Assembly: GCF_900111005.1 (NCBI RefSeq) | Contig: NZ_FOFV01000002.1 | Coordinates: forward strand, 496,001 to 560,000 | Length of the DNA stretch: 64,000 nucleotides | Source of the DNA: Lentzea albida | GTDB lineage: Bacteria; Actinomycetota; Actinomycetes; Mycobacteriales; Pseudonocardiaceae | Reading direction: 5' to 3' | Part shown: in pieces, positions 39,773 to 50,763 of the stretch | How positions within the stretch are numbered: position 1 is the stretch's first letter | Layout of the letters: every line of letters begins with the position of its first letter | Program-made: the position numbers and the translations under genes | The notes under the pieces: generated by a model | Databases searched by the model: none | What the model was told of the DNA's origin: nothing | The model's input: only the letters and a program-made list of their open reading frames with translations

Positions 39773-40849
39773 ATGAAGCCGTTCGAGATCAACATCCCGC
39801 AGGCCGACCTCGACGACCTGCACCGCCGCCTGGACCAGACCCGCTGGCCGAACGATCCCGAGGGCGCGGGCTGGGCCCAGGGCACACCCCAGCCGCGTCT
39901 CCAGGAGCTCGTGGGGCAGTGGCGCGACTTCGACTGGCGCGAGAAGGAACGACAGCTCAACAAGATCCCGCAGTTCACCACGGAGATCCACGGCCGGGAA
40001 CTGCACTTCCTGCACGTCACCAGCCCGAACAGGAACGCCGAGCCGCTGCTGCTCACCCACGGCTGGCCGACGACGTGCTTCGCGTTCGAGCAGATGATCG
40101 AGCCGCTCAGCCGCGACTTCCACCTCGTGATCCCGTCGGTGCCGGGCTTCGGCCTCCCCGGCCCCACGGAGGAGCTCGGCTGGACCATCCCGCGCGTCGC
40201 CGAGATGTTCGCCGAACTGATGACACGCCTCGGCTACGACCGCTATGTCGCGCACGGCTTCGACTACGGCGCCAAGCTCACCCGCGAGCTCGGCCTGCGC
40301 GACGAGGTCAGGGCCGTCCACCTCAACCAGATCTTCTCCGCGGGCGTCACCGAGGAGGCGGCCGACCTGGGCGTCGAAGCCGAGCGGCGGTCGGCGGAAA
40401 AGGCTTACCGGTACGAGTTCGAGCAGTTCGGTTACGTGGCGATGCAGAGCACGCGGCCGCAGTCGGTCGCCCACGCGCTCACGGACTCGCCGGTCGCGCA
40501 GCTGGAGTGGATCGAGTGGGCGTTCCACACGTGGAGCGACCCGGAGATCGGGGTACCCCTCGACGCGCTGCTGACGAACGCCTCGCTGTTCTGGTTCACC
40601 AGGACGGCGGGTTCGTCGGCGCGCTACTACCAGGAGGGCGACGAGACGTGGGGCGAGCTGGAACCGCACTCCGCCACACCGACGTCGGTGGCGGTGTTCC
40701 CGCACGACGTGGGCGTGCCGATCCGGCGGATGGCCGAGCGCAACCACACCATCGCGCGGTGGACGGAGATGCCGCGCGGAGGTCACTTCGCGGCGCTGGA
40801 GGTGCCGGAGCTGATGGTCCGGGAACTGCGAGACGCTTTTCTTTTGTGA
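39773..40849 (+). CDS. Epoxide hydrolase (EHN-type alpha/beta hydrolase)
   Basis: 358 residues. N-terminal EHN domain (FEINIPQADLDDLHRRLDQT then RWP), then LLLTHGWPTTCFAFEQMIEPL with the oxyanion HGWP, and nucleophile region AHGFDYGAKL, where the catalytic Asp is in GFDYG instead of the common GGDWG. The C-terminal catalytic His is in RGGHFAALEVPE. It opens epoxides to diols with water, often for detoxification. It is divergent from the WYL regulator, which suggests substrate-induced expression. Confidence 0.88.
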   Translation: MKPFEINIPQADLDDLHRRLDQTRWPNDPEGAGWAQGTPQPRLQELVGQWRDFDWREKERQLNKIPQFTTEIHGRELHFLHVTSPNRNAEPLLLTHGWPTTCFAFEQMIEPLSRDFHLVIPSVPGFGLPGPTEELGWTIPRVAEMFAELMTRLGYDRYVAHGFDYGAKLTRELGLRDEVRAVHLNQIFSAGVTEEAADLGVEAERRSAEKAYRYEFEQFGYVAMQSTRPQSVAHALTDSPVAQLEWIEWAFHTWSDPEIGVPLDALLTNASLFWFTRTAGSSARYYQEGDETWGELEPHSATPTSVAVFPHDVGVPIRRMAERNHTIARWTEMPRGGHFAALEVPELMVRELRDAFLL

Positions 40850-40871
40850 GGCCACCGCGGGAGCGACTACG

Positions 40872-43484
40872 GTGATCACCGTGCGCTTCACGGTCTTCGG
40901 CGGGGTCTCGGCGCGGGCGGGCGACCGCACGACCGACTTCGGTCCCACCCGGCCGGGCGCCCTGCTGGGTGTGCTGCTCGCCGACGCGGGCCAGGTGGTG
41001 AGCGCCGAGGAACTGGTCGAGCGGGTGCTCGGCGACGCGCCCCCGCCGCGGGCCCGCGCGATGATCCAGACGTGGCTGACGCGGTTGCGGCAGACGTTGC
41101 CGGGCCTGATCGAACGCGACGGCGGCGGATACGTGGTGCGGGTCGACCCGCTGGAGATCGACCTGCACCTCTTCCGGCACCTGGTGCGCACCGGGAGGAC
41201 GGCGGAAGCGCTGGAACTGGCGCACGACGAGCTCCTGTCCACTCTGGACACACCGTGGGCGCGGCAGAGGCGCGCGGACTTCGCGGGCGAACTGCTCGCC
41301 GCCCGGCTCGGCCACGTCGACGCGCGGCTGGCCGGGGGCGAGCACACGGCGCTGGTGCCCGAACTGCGTGCGCTGGCCGCCGAAAGGCCGCTGGACGAAC
41401 GGGTCGCCGCCCAGCTGATCGAGGCGTTGCACGGCAGCGGGCGCACGGCGGAAGCGTTGCGGCACTTCGAGGTCGTGCGCGCCCGGCTCGCCGAGGAGCT
41501 GGGCGCCGAACCGTCGCGGCACCTCACGGCCCTGCACCGGCGCCTGCAGGCCGCCTCGGCACCGCGCCAGTTGCCCGCGGCACCCAAGCCGTTCACCGGC
41601 AGGGCGCTGGAGCTCGCAGAGCTCGACCAGGCGCCGACCGGGGTCGTGGTGATCACCGGCACCGGGGGCGTCGGCAAGACCTCGCTCGCCGTGCACTGGG
41701 CGCACCGCGCGGCGGAACGGTTCCCCGACGGCCAGCTCTACGTGAACCTGCACGGGTTCGGCCCGAGCGGCGCGGCGGTGAGCCCCGGCGACGCGGTGCT
41801 GAGGTTCCTGGCCGCGCTCGACGTGCCGCGCGCCCAGGTGCCGCACGACCTCGCCGGGCAGTCGGCGTTGCTGCGCGACGCGTTGGCGGACAAGCGGGTC
41901 CTCATGCTGCTGGACAACGCCACGGACACCGACCAGATCGAACCGTTGCTGCCCCGCACGCCCAGCACCCACGTGGTGATCACGAGCCGCACGGCGCTGA
42001 AACCCGCACACGCCCACGCGCTGCCGTTGGGACTGCTGCCGCCCGACGACGCCCGCGAACTGCTGGCCGCCCGCATCGGGCACGACCGCGCGCGGGCCGA
42101 ACCGGACGCGGTCGACACCGTGGTGCGCCGCTGCGCCCGCCTCCCGCTGGCCCTCGCGGTGGCCGGGGCGAGGGCGGCGACGCAGCCGGAGTTCCCCCTG
42201 GCGGCGCTGGCGGACGAACTGGCCGACCTCGACGCGTTCGCCGACGACGATGACGTCACCGCCGACCTGCGTTCGGTGTTCTCCCACTCCTGCAAGGCGT
42301 TGAGCCCGGCGGCGCTGCGGCTCTTCCGGTTGCTCGGTCTGATGCCGGGCCCGGACATCGGCCTCGCCGGTGCCGCCTCCCTGGCCGGGCTCGACGTCGG
42401 CGAGGCCCGCGCGCTGCTCGGGGAACTGGCCAGGGCGAACCTGGTCGACGAACCCGAGCCGGGCCGCTTCACCTGCCACGACCTGCTGCGCGACTACGCG
42501 GCGGAACTGGCCCAGGACGGTGAACGGGACGAGGCGCTGCACCGGTTGCTCGACCACCTCGCGCTGACGGGCGTGGAGGCCGGTGTGGTCTACACGCCGA
42601 ACCGCCACCGCCCGACGACCCCGGACCCGGCGCCGGGTGTCGTGGTCGGGCGGTTCGGCACGCAGGAGGAAGCGCTGGCGTGGCTCATGACCGAGCACCC
42701 GACGCTGATGGCGGCCCTGCCCCGCGGCACGCCGGTGCAGACGTGGCTCATGGGCTGGTGCCTCGCCGACGCGCTCGACCGCCAGGCCCGCTACCGCGAT
42801 CTCCTGACGTCGCAACAACTCGCGGCCGCCGCGGTGGAACGGCTCGGCGACACCGACGCGTTCGGGCGCACGCTGATCAACCTCGGCCGCAGCCTGAGCC
42901 GCGCGGGCAGGCCGGACGAGTCCGCCACGGCGCTGCGCCGGGCGTTCGAACTGTACGGGGGCGACCCGGCGGGCCAGGCAGAGGTGCTGCTCAACATCGC
43001 GATGCTGTGCCCGGACGACCGGATCGGCGAGGCGCTGGAGCACACGCGGCGCGGGCTCGCGTTGTTCGAGGAGTGCGGCGACGAGCACGGGCAGGCCAAC
43101 GCGTTGACCGGACTCGCCTGGGGCCACGGGAAACTGGGCGAGTACGCGCAGGCCGTCGAGTACGCGGAACGCGCGATGCGGATGTGGCGGGCGATGGACC
43201 ACCTGGTCGGCCAGGCCGAGGCGTGGGACAACCTCGGCACCGGCCACCTCGGGCTGGGCGACCACGCGAAGGCGGCCGAGGCGTTCACCCGCTCCTCCGA
43301 GATGTTCCGGCGGGCGGGCGACCTGCCGCTCGAAGCCGGTGCGCACGAACAGCTCGGCGACGCCCACGCTGCCGCGGGTGCCGCCGAGCAGGCTCGTCAG
43401 GCCTGGCAGAAGGCCGTAGAACTGCGCACGCGGGCGGGACTTCCGGCCGACCGCGTGCGCGCGAAACTAGAGGCCGAACGCTAG
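40872..43484 (+). CDS. AfsR/SARP-type transcriptional regulator (BTAD-NB-ARC-TPR)
   Basis: 870 residues. OmpR-like winged helix at about 1-92 (VFGGVSARAGDRTTDFGPTR; GDAPPPRARAMIQTWLTRLR), bacterial transcriptional activation domain at about 97-230 ending GAEPSRHLTALHRRLQ, NB-ARC ATPase with GTGGVGKTS at 263-271 and LMLLDNA, and C-terminal TPRs (about 650-860). AfsR-like proteins bind direct repeats and recruit RNA polymerase to secondary-metabolism or stress genes after an ATP-dependent switch. The start is GTG 40872, 22 bases after the epoxide hydrolase stop. No biosynthetic cluster is attached within the window, so the target is unknown. Confidence 0.92.
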   Translation: MITVRFTVFGGVSARAGDRTTDFGPTRPGALLGVLLADAGQVVSAEELVERVLGDAPPPRARAMIQTWLTRLRQTLPGLIERDGGGYVVRVDPLEIDLHLFRHLVRTGRTAEALELAHDELLSTLDTPWARQRRADFAGELLAARLGHVDARLAGGEHTALVPELRALAAERPLDERVAAQLIEALHGSGRTAEALRHFEVVRARLAEELGAEPSRHLTALHRRLQAASAPRQLPAAPKPFTGRALELAELDQAPTGVVVITGTGGVGKTSLAVHWAHRAAERFPDGQLYVNLHGFGPSGAAVSPGDAVLRFLAALDVPRAQVPHDLAGQSALLRDALADKRVLMLLDNATDTDQIEPLLPRTPSTHVVITSRTALKPAHAHALPLGLLPPDDARELLAARIGHDRARAEPDAVDTVVRRCARLPLALAVAGARAATQPEFPLAALADELADLDAFADDDDVTADLRSVFSHSCKALSPAALRLFRLLGLMPGPDIGLAGAASLAGLDVGEARALLGELARANLVDEPEPGRFTCHDLLRDYAAELAQDGERDEALHRLLDHLALTGVEAGVVYTPNRHRPTTPDPAPGVVVGRFGTQEEALAWLMTEHPTLMAALPRGTPVQTWLMGWCLADALDRQARYRDLLTSQQLAAAAVERLGDTDAFGRTLINLGRSLSRAGRPDESATALRRAFELYGGDPAGQAEVLLNIAMLCPDDRIGEALEHTRRGLALFEECGDEHGQANALTGLAWGHGKLGEYAQAVEYAERAMRMWRAMDHLVGQAEAWDNLGTGHLGLGDHAKAAEAFTRSSEMFRRAGDLPLEAGAHEQLGDAHAAAGAAEQARQAWQKAVELRTRAGLPADRVRAKLEAER

Positions 43485-45014
43485 GAGCACGTGGCCGTGC
43501 GGGTTCTGGAACGCCGAGTTGTAGCCCGACTGCACGTACACCATGCCGTCCGAGATCACCGCTCCCGCACCGGGACCGGCCAGCACACCACCACGACCGG
43601 TGAGTCCGTTGACACCGCGCACGTCCTGGATGGTGTCGTAGGTCCAGATGATCCGGCCGGTCCTGGCGTCGTACGCCCGGAACTTGCCGTCGAGCGCGCC
43701 GAGCCACACCACACCGGGTGAGCTGGACACCGGCAGGCCGTGCGCCTGGTAACAACCGGGCTGGCCCGCCGCACCGCCCGTGGTGCAGCCGTCAGCGGGT
43801 GCCGGCGTCTCCCACAACACGGTGCCGGTGGCGGGATCCACCGCGAACAGCTTGCCGGGATCGGCGTAGTAGGTCGCGATGTAGAGCCGCTTGCCGTCGT
43901 AGCTCGACCCCCACTGGATGCCCGAGATGCCGCCGCTGGGCAGCGGCACACCGAGCTGGCGACGCCACACGACCTGCCCCGTCGAGGCGTCGAACACGTG
44001 GTACACACCGGACTTCTGCCCCACACCGACGAGCTGCCTGCCGTTCACGCTGAACAGGTTCGGCGTGGCACCGATGTCGTAGTCGAGGTTGGTGCCGTCC
44101 TTGAGACCCGGGCAGTAGCCCTCGGCGTCGGGCTGGTTGCACGCGTCGCGCCACGTGTCGGCGTCGGTGACCTGGTTGGTCCACCTCACCGCGCCGGTGC
44201 GGGCGTCCAGTGCGAGCAGCGAGTCGAACTCACCGCCCTTGCCCGTGTAGTTCTGGCCCGTGCCGACGTAGAGCGTGCCGGTCCTGCGGTCGATCACCGG
44301 CGAGCTCCACACGCCGACGCCGGACGGCTCGAACCGCTTGGCGCCGTTGGGCCACGTGCCCACCTGGACCGGTTCCGGCACCGTGTGGTGGCGCCACACC
44401 AACGCTCCGGTGTCGATGTCGAACGCGTCGATGTGGCCGCGGAACGTGCAGCAGTCGTGCGTGTTCGGCAGCACGTTCTCGGCGCTGGACGTGCCGACGT
44501 ACACCAGTCCGTTGTGGACGATCGGCGAGCTGGTGGTCATCGACGCGATGCCGGTGTCGAGCTGCACCTGCCACTTCTGGCGCCCGGTGCGCTGGTCGAG
44601 CGCGAAGAACCTGCTCGCGCTGTCACCGAAGAACACCTTGCCGTCGGCCACGACCGGGCCGTCGGAGTTGAACGCGTACCGGGTGGCCTGCGGGAGCGCG
44701 AACTCCCACCTGGCCCGGCCGGTGCGCGCGTCACGGGCGTAGAACTTCCCGTCGGGCCCCCCGAAGTAGACGGTGTCCCCCACGACGGCCGGCTGGCTGC
44801 GGACGCCGTTGTAGTCGCCCTTGGGGTAGGCGAACGCCCACTTCAGCTTCAGCTTCGAGGCGTTGCCCGCGTTGATCCGCCATTCCGCGGCCTGGTGCCG
44901 CGACCCGGCGAGGTCCTTCGCCCAGCCGGACCAGTCACCGTTCGCGTGCGCGGTGGCGGGTCCTGCGGTCAGCACTGTCAGCGCTGCCGTGAGCAGCGCG
45001 GTGGTCTTGAGCAT
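43467..45014 (-). CDS. Exported PQQ-type beta-propeller protein
   Basis: 515 residues. Signal peptide MLKTTALLTAALTVLTAGPATAHA, then about eight PQQ/quinoprotein-like blades with repeating [LF]-x-A-x-D-x-x-T-G-x-x-x-W (FYARDARTGRARWEF; FFALDQRTGRQKWQV; LFAVDPATGTVLWET). Overall it resembles secreted polyvinyl-alcohol or alcohol dehydrogenase-like quinoproteins. THDCCTF holds vicinal Cys as in the disulfide ring of quinoprotein dehydrogenases. Whether it binds PQQ is not certain. The Shine-Dalgarno AAGGGGGA sits in a 16-bp perfect hairpin. The 3' end overlaps the AfsR-like gene by 18 bases. Confidence 0.82.
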   Translation of the reverse strand: MLKTTALLTAALTVLTAGPATAHANGDWSGWAKDLAGSRHQAAEWRINAGNASKLKLKWAFAYPKGDYNGVRSQPAVVGDTVYFGGPDGKFYARDARTGRARWEFALPQATRYAFNSDGPVVADGKVFFGDSASRFFALDQRTGRQKWQVQLDTGIASMTTSSPIVHNGLVYVGTSSAENVLPNTHDCCTFRGHIDAFDIDTGALVWRHHTVPEPVQVGTWPNGAKRFEPSGVGVWSSPVIDRRTGTLYVGTGQNYTGKGGEFDSLLALDARTGAVRWTNQVTDADTWRDACNQPDAEGYCPGLKDGTNLDYDIGATPNLFSVNGRQLVGVGQKSGVYHVFDASTGQVVWRRQLGVPLPSGGISGIQWGSSYDGKRLYIATYYADPGKLFAVDPATGTVLWETPAPADGCTTGGAAGQPGCYQAHGLPVSSSPGVVWLGALDGKFRAYDARTGRIIWTYDTIQDVRGVNGLTGRGGVLAGPGAGAVISDGMVYVQSGYNSAFQNPHGHVLLAFGL

Positions 45015-45020
45015 GGAATC

Positions 45021-45063
45021 GTCCCCCTTCCGCCACCCAGCGTGGCAGTGGCGGAAGGGGGAC
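45021..45063 (-). promoter_or_regulatory. Perfect 16-bp hairpin enclosing the ribosome-binding site
   Basis: GTCCCCCTTCCGCCAC and its exact complement GTGGCGGAAGGGGGAC flank an 11-base loop. On the minus-strand mRNA the 3' arm contains AAGGGGGAC, six bases before the ATG of the propeller gene, so the site would be buried unless unfolded. It could equally act as a DNA operator or as a terminator for the upstream genes. Confidence 0.7.
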
Positions 45064-45399
45064 GCGTCCGCCCAAAGTCTCTTGTCGGCGTAACCGATCG
45101 GTTGATGCGGCACGACGAAGTGGTCGTGGCCGGCACGACCACCGAACCCTGCCGCGCCACTTCCCCGGCGAGGCGGTCGTCCCCGCTGTGCCGCGCTTGC
45201 ACGACCGAGGTGAGCTCGAGATCCGCGACGGGACCATCTGGTGCGACACGAGAGCAGGCGCCTGCGACGCCGGGTCACCGAGCGAGCGCTCGACATTCCT
45301 GACGCCGGAGCCGGTCGGCGCGGCCAGCACCATCGCGAGGACGACGGCGGCCGCGGCCCTTCCGACCGGCACGTGCCGGCCTCGTGAGGGACCTGTCAC
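45030..45399 (-). pseudogene. Possible frameshifted small exported protein
   Basis: A GTG at 45399 overlaps the TGA of the upstream small gene (GTGA), a strong sign of a real start. It opens with a signal-like segment (VGRAAAAVVLAMVLAAPTGSG). After about 52 residues the natural-looking sequence moves to another frame (ADLELTSVVQARHSGDDRLA) and then a third (GHDHFVVPHQPIGYADKRLW). The unshifted frame goes on as Arg-rich sequence into the propeller gene. It is either a decayed gene or contains sequencing indels. I see nothing else in 45064-45395. Confidence 0.35.
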
Positions 45400-45758
45400 G
45401 GTTGCACCACGGTGAAGTGGCCGGCGAACCCGGCGAACCGCTCCGCCAGCGGCCCGCTGCGCTCGTCCAGCGCACGCCACAGCTCACGGTGCCGGTCGAC
45501 CGACCACCGGTCGTGCACGACCACCACAATGGCGCCCTGCTGTGCCAGCAGTGGTGCGGTGAGGTCGTTGCCGAACACCAACGGCCCGACGTCGACGAGC
45601 GTGCGGGGCGCGTGCACGACGGCGGCGAGGTCCCCGACCTCGTAGGCCATCGTCATGGTCGCCCGGCCGGGGCGGTCCTGCGAGGGGGCGGCCGCCGTGC
45701 TCGGCGCCGTCAGCATCAGGGCGCACGCCACTGCCACGAGGACTCTGCCGATTGCCAT
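45396..45758 (-). CDS. Small exported protein of unknown function
   Basis: 120 residues: signal peptide MAIGRVLVAVACALMLTAPSTAAA, then a soluble domain with YEVGDLAAVVHAPRTLVDVG and AIVVVVHDRWSVDRHRELWRAL. No family is recognised. ATG 45758 is chosen for the signal peptide; an in-frame GTG/ATG further upstream would add a non-signal extension. It is followed by an overlapping GTGA start of a second small exported frame. Confidence 0.55.
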   Translation of the reverse strand: MAIGRVLVAVACALMLTAPSTAAAPSQDRPGRATMTMAYEVGDLAAVVHAPRTLVDVGPLVFGNDLTAPLLAQQGAIVVVVHDRWSVDRHRELWRALDERSGPLAERFAGFAGHFTVVQP

Positions 45759-45804
45759 GGGCACGATCCCACCGAGCCCATGTGCGGTGAACGTCCGGAC
45801 CATG

Positions 45805-46578
45805 TCACGGTTTTGCTACAGCGCCCTCGACACCGTCGAGGAGGACCTTCAACCCGCCGCGGAAGTTCTCCACGGCGTCGTTCTCCAGGTACGGCAGCTC
45901 CGGGTCGACCGGCTCCCGATCCTGCTCGAGGACGTGCAGCATGGGGAACTTCTTCTCGAGGTCCGGCTCGACCTCGATGAGCACAGCGGACCGCGCGTAC
46001 CACCACTCCTCGTCGGCCTGCCCGGTCGCGCCGCCCGCCGCGCGGGCCTCGGCGACGGTCTGGGCGGCACCGCGCACGAAGTAGTTGATGGCGCCGACGA
46101 TCCCGCGCAGCCTGCGGCCGGGCAGGCCGGTCGAGACGAGGATCGCGGCCAGCGCCTCGGTCACCGCGAACTCGTGCGGGCCGAGCACCGGACGCGCCTG
46201 CGACACCTGCAGCACCCACGGGTGGCGGCGGTAGCACTCCCACATGTCGTGCGCCCAGCGCGTGACCGCGGGCCGCCACCCCTCGCCCAGGTCGTAGGAC
46301 GTCGGCACCTCGGCCATCGCGCGGTCGTACATCAGGTCGACCAGCTCGTTCTTGCCCGGCACGTACGTGTAGAGCGCCATGGCCGTGCGCCCGAGCCGCT
46401 CCCCCACCGCGCGCATCGAGAACGCCATGCCCTGCTCGTCGGCGACCTCGATGGCGGCGTCGACGATCGCGTCCACGCTCAGCCCCGGCTTCGGGCCGGG
46501 CCGCTTCTCGGCGGCCGACGCGCGCCAGAGCAGTTCGATGGAGCGACGTGGATCGCCCTGACCTGCGTAGACGACCAC
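45805..46578 (-). CDS. TetR-family regulator (TetR_C type)
   Basis: 257 residues. HTH at about 34-80 (LSVDAIVDAAIEVADEQGMA then GERLGRTAMALYTYVPGKNELV), and a C-terminal TetR_C domain (INYFVRGAAQTVAEARAAG). This subfamily controls antibiotic-resistance genes such as tetracycline or anthracycline pumps. GTG 46578 is eight bases after GGAG. It is divergent from the DrrC/UvrA-like gene across a 42-base symmetric operator. Confidence 0.9.
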   Translation of the reverse strand: MVVYAGQGDPRRSIELLWRASAAEKRPGPKPGLSVDAIVDAAIEVADEQGMAFSMRAVGERLGRTAMALYTYVPGKNELVDLMYDRAMAEVPTSYDLGEGWRPAVTRWAHDMWECYRRHPWVLQVSQARPVLGPHEFAVTEALAAILVSTGLPGRRLRGIVGAINYFVRGAAQTVAEARAAGGATGQADEEWWYARSAVLIEVEPDLEKKFPMLHVLEQDREPVDPELPYLENDAVENFRGGLKVLLDGVEGAVAKP

Positions 46579-46591
46579 GGTTGCGACTCCT

Positions 46592-46633
46592 TACGCCGTA
46601 AAGTAACCTTGCGAACCCGTACTTTACGGCATA
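46592..46633. promoter_or_regulatory. TetR operator, long inverted repeat
   Basis: GCCGTAAAGTA and TACTTTACGGC are perfect 11-bp arms separated by 14 bases, extended outward by TA/TA after one mismatch. The centre-to-start distances suit repression of both divergent genes. Unusually AT-rich for the region. Confidence 0.75.
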
Positions 46634-46672
46634 AAGAATCAGTTCTGAAATCAACTCAGTGGGGGAAGCAGC

Positions 46673-48927
<2,255 letters not shown>

Positions 48928-48931
<4 letters not shown>

Positions 48932-49710
48932 GCCTGCTGACGGTGACCTCCGTCGAACCCCTCACCCCGCGCATGACCCGCGTGACGTTCACCGGTCCCG
49001 GCCTCGACGAGATCGGCACCTGGCCGGACCAGCAGCTCAAACTGCTGTTCCCCAGGCCCGGCGGGTCCGCGCACGTCTCGGACTCCCCCGACGTCGGCAC
49101 CTGGTACCAGGCGTACACGGCCATGCCCGAGGACGAACGGCCGTGGATGCGCAGCTTCACCGTCCGATCACTCGCCGACGGCGTGCTGACCGTCGACTTC
49201 GTGCTGCACGGCGACAACGGCCCCGCGTCGAGCTGGGCCGCACGTGCCATGGAAGGCGACGTCCTCGGGAGGTTCGGCCCCTCCCCCGACTACGCGCGCC
49301 CGCTCGGCACCGCGGACCTGCTGGTGTTCGCGGGCGACGAGACGGCGCTGCCCGCGATCGCCTCCCTGCTGGAACTGCTCCCCGAGGGCCGGCGACGACT
49401 GGTGTTCGTCGAGGTCGCGGACCCGGCCGAGGAACAGGACGTCCCCGGCGTGCGCTGGGTGCACCGCAGTGCCGGGGAGGACCTGGTGTCGGCGGTGACC
49501 GCGGCGGACGTCGAGCTGTCGACGTGGGTGTGGCTCGGCGGTGAGGCCTCCGCGGTTCGCGCCCTGCGCAGGCACTTCGTCGGCGCCGGAGTGTCCAAGA
49601 AGGACATCGAGTTCACCGGCTACTGGCGGCGGGCCCTCACCCAGGACGACGCTCCCACCGCCGACGACCTCGCCGAGGCCCAGGAACGGATCGCCGCGCT
49701 CAGCGGGTGA
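48928..49710 (+). CDS. Siderophore-interacting protein / ferric-siderophore reductase
   Basis: 260 residues. FAD-binding barrel (MTRVTFTGPGLDEIGTWPDQ; RSFTVRSLADGVLTVDFVLH, with RxFTVR contacting FAD; GPASSWA) and the C-terminal SIP domain (LLVFAGDETALPAIASLLEL; WVWLGGEASAVRALRRHF; YWRRA). Such enzymes reduce Fe(III)-siderophores with NAD(P)H. GTG 48928 overlaps the stop of the DrrC-like gene. This coupling of iron reduction to a drug-resistance ATPase hints that the inducer might be a redox-active or metal-binding compound. Confidence 0.9.
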
Positions 49711-50665
49711 ACTCCAGCAGGCTGCGCCCGCTCACCGGGGTCACCGACTCCAGCGTGAGCCCGTGCCGCGCGGCCATCCGCTCGAGGTCGTGGAGTCCCC
49801 GGTCCCGCCCGCCGAAGTGCGCGAGCATGACGAGGTCGAACTCCGTGCTCTCCCCGAGGGACTCCACGACCAGCACCTTCGCGGCCTGCGCGGCGCACCG
49901 CGCCAGGATCTCGTGCGCCTTCTCGTCGTCCCAGTTGTGCAGGACGTCGACCAGCAGGTACGCGTCCCCGGCGGGCAACGGGTCGAAGAAGCTCCCGCCG
50001 GTCACCTCGGCCTCCAGCCCCAGTTCGCGGAACATCTCCGCCGCTCCCGCGACCGTGTCCGGCAGGTCGACCAGGTGGCCGCGCGTCCCGGGACTGGCCT
50101 GGAGGATCGCGGCGAGCGCGCGGCCGTTCCCGCCGCCGACGTCGACGAGCGTGCCGAACCGGGACCAGTCGGTCGCCGCCACCAACCGCGGGATCCAGGC
50201 GGCCATGCGGTGGTTCATCTGCCGGTCGAACGCGGCCCGCAGGTGCGGGTGACCGGCCAGGTCGGCCCAGAAGCCCTGGCCGTAGCGGACCTCGTAAGCG
50301 GACTCGCCGGTGCGGACGCTGTGCAGCAGGTCCGCGAACGACAGGTCGGCGCGGCCGGCGGGTGAGTCCTGGTGGAGGAAGCCGTGCAGGCCGTTGCCGG
50401 CGTCGGCGCGGAGGAGGGCGCCGAAGGTCGTGGTGCGGTAGCCCGCGTCTGTTCTCTCGGTCACGCCGAGGGCCGTCAGGTGGGCCAGCAGCAGGTCGAG
50501 AGCGACCGGATCGGCCTTCACCTCCGGTGCGATCTCGTCCGCGGTGGCGGCGCCGTCCGCCAGGCGGTCCGGCAGCCCCAGCGTCACCGCGACGCGCAGC
50601 GCCATGGGCGTGACCAGCCCGGACATCTCCCGAAGCCGCTGCACATCGGTGTTCACCGGATCCAC
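49700..50665 (-). CDS. O-methyltransferase (acetylserotonin/hydroxyneurosporene family)
   Basis: 321 residues. An N-terminal dimerisation winged helix (PMALRVAVTLGLPDRLADGA; LDLLLAHLTALGVTER) precedes the SAM-binding fold with VDVGGGNGRALAAIL, HLVDLPDTV, GSFFDPLPAGDAYLLVDVLH and NWDDE. It transfers a methyl group to a hydroxyl of a small aromatic or polyketide-like substrate. It starts at GTG 50665. It is convergent with the siderophore-interacting gene (11-base overlap), so not in that operon. Confidence 0.9.
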   Translation of the reverse strand: MDPVNTDVQRLREMSGLVTPMALRVAVTLGLPDRLADGAATADEIAPEVKADPVALDLLLAHLTALGVTERTDAGYRTTTFGALLRADAGNGLHGFLHQDSPAGRADLSFADLLHSVRTGESAYEVRYGQGFWADLAGHPHLRAAFDRQMNHRMAAWIPRLVAATDWSRFGTLVDVGGGNGRALAAILQASPGTRGHLVDLPDTVAGAAEMFRELGLEAEVTGGSFFDPLPAGDAYLLVDVLHNWDDEKAHEILARCAAQAAKVLVVESLGESTEFDLVMLAHFGGRDRGLHDLERMAARHGLTLESVTPVSGRSLLEFTR

Positions 50666-50763
50666 CCTGCCACCTCGCGCAAGCCGATTTCGGTCAACAC
50701 TGAAGCAATAGTCAGGAGAACTACCACACGACGATCACTGGCGTCGGCGCTTACCGTGTCCGT

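Noticed and set aside
40872-43484. Secondary-metabolite cluster marked by the AfsR-like regulator
   Set aside because: No polyketide, peptide or terpene synthase genes are in the window; neighbours are unrelated hydrolases and regulators.
45596-45660. Possible small RNA or riboswitch
   Set aside because: The stretch is inside a coherent small exported-protein frame with a signal peptide, and no conserved riboswitch core was found.
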